DNA from: Epiperipatus broadwayi
Taxonomy: Eukaryota > Onychophora > Udeonychophora > Euonychophora > Peripatidae
DNA: 64,000 bases
Direction of reading: 5' to 3'
NCBI GenBank assembly: GCA_028023455.1
Contig: JAQFVV010000031.1
Span: 2,916,001 to 2,980,000, forward strand
Position numbers and translations under genes: made by a program. Below are positions 63,592-64,000 of the stretch, in pieces (position 1 is the stretch's first letter; every line of letters starts with the position of its first letter). Below the pieces are notes generated by a model that did not search any database, was not told the origin of the DNA, and saw nothing but the letters and a program-made list of their open reading frames with translations.

Positions 63592-64000
63592 CTGCTTATT
63601 TATTATTATGCTGTGAATTGTATTGGATATATTTATGATAATATACATTTTATAATAAAATTGGAAATTGGTACTAGTATTTTTCCAGGTAAAAAAGTAC
63701 AAAATTTTAAGAGTTCATAGAATTATTATTCTAGTATTATTAAAGTGTGCTAATGTGCACAGGTTGAAACTGTTATCATATGTTTTGTATGTGAAAATGT
63801 ATTATTTGAAGTCAGTGTGTAAATAAATATAATTTTTAATTCCTATTTTATGGCATTGTCTTGCAATTATTTCTATACTGGTTTGCATATTTTTTTAGTC
63901 AAAGTATGTATAGTTATGCATATCCATGAATGAGTGTGAGTTAAATTTCCATGTATTATTTATAATCCATGCCTTATTTATTCATTTAGTGGTATTCTGA
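63592..64000. other. AT-rich spacer, no gene seen
   Basis: No feature recognised up to the window edge. Confidence 0.5.

Overview
The window is a very AT-rich stretch of an animal nuclear genome. It shows metazoan-type LINE, SINE, Ty3/Gypsy and cut-and-paste transposon sequence, long AAT/ATT and TA microsatellites, and no bacterial gene organisation. The set (a Tx1/L1-like LINE, a Merlin-like transposase relic, tRNA-derived SINE heads, a pogo-like TIR element, a Ty3/Gypsy element) fits a large invertebrate genome. I cannot name a species. I find no host gene with confident homology; one short GC-richer segment near 24.6-25.0 kb is the only place that might hold a host exon.

Layout. 0-6.7 kb: AT-rich spacer, a trinucleotide array at the left edge, a long foldback repeat (2.49-3.28 kb) and a dispersed piece of the same family near 5.3 kb. 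6.76-7.52 kb: a foldback built from a tRNA-related SINE family, then an eroded LINE C-terminus (7.7-8.1 kb). 10.37 kb: a tRNA-Val(TAC)-like sequence with an enlarged T-arm. 11.6 kb: a small foldback. 14.6-15.0 kb: a broken Merlin/ISXO2-type transposase on the minus strand. 16.33-17.08 kb: a composite foldback of the 6.8 kb family, bounded by a 14-bp target-site duplication. 18.36-19.0 kb: a LINE reverse transcriptase scrap directly followed by an element with 98-bp direct repeats that ends in a perfect 98-bp palindrome. 21.5-22.07 kb: a nested inverted-repeat element with a related core. 22-30.5 kb: mostly featureless apart from the 24.6-25.0 kb segment.

30.68-35.94 kb holds a near full-length LINE on the plus strand. 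ORF1 is almost intact; ORF2 (APE endonuclease plus reverse transcriptase) is broken by stops, frameshifts and a TA microsatellite. The LINE lies between two AAT arrays, and a 355-bp unit with a similar 3' tail lies in an ATT array at 38.2-38.9 kb; together these suggest retrotransposition into AAT microsatellites. A 1-kb TIR element with a likely 8-bp duplication lies at 40.69-41.73 kb.

45.13-59.01 kb is one Ty3/Gypsy LTR retrotransposon on the minus strand with about 3.5-kb LTRs. From right to left it carries the 5' LTR, a tRNA-Lys-type primer-binding site, a 1.3-kb leader with tandem repeats, gag, protease, reverse transcriptase-RNase H, integrase, a polypurine tract and the 3' LTR. Gag and pol are damaged but easy to read; no envelope gene is present. 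A repeat family with CCAAT motifs lies on both sides (42.44-43.38 kb and 59.80-60.60 kb). A 1.3-kb pogo/Tigger-like TIR element with TA ends lies at 62.29-63.59 kb. Every element that can be recognised is a mobile element or its remnant, so the window reads as intergenic or deep intronic DNA shaped by insertions into simple repeats.
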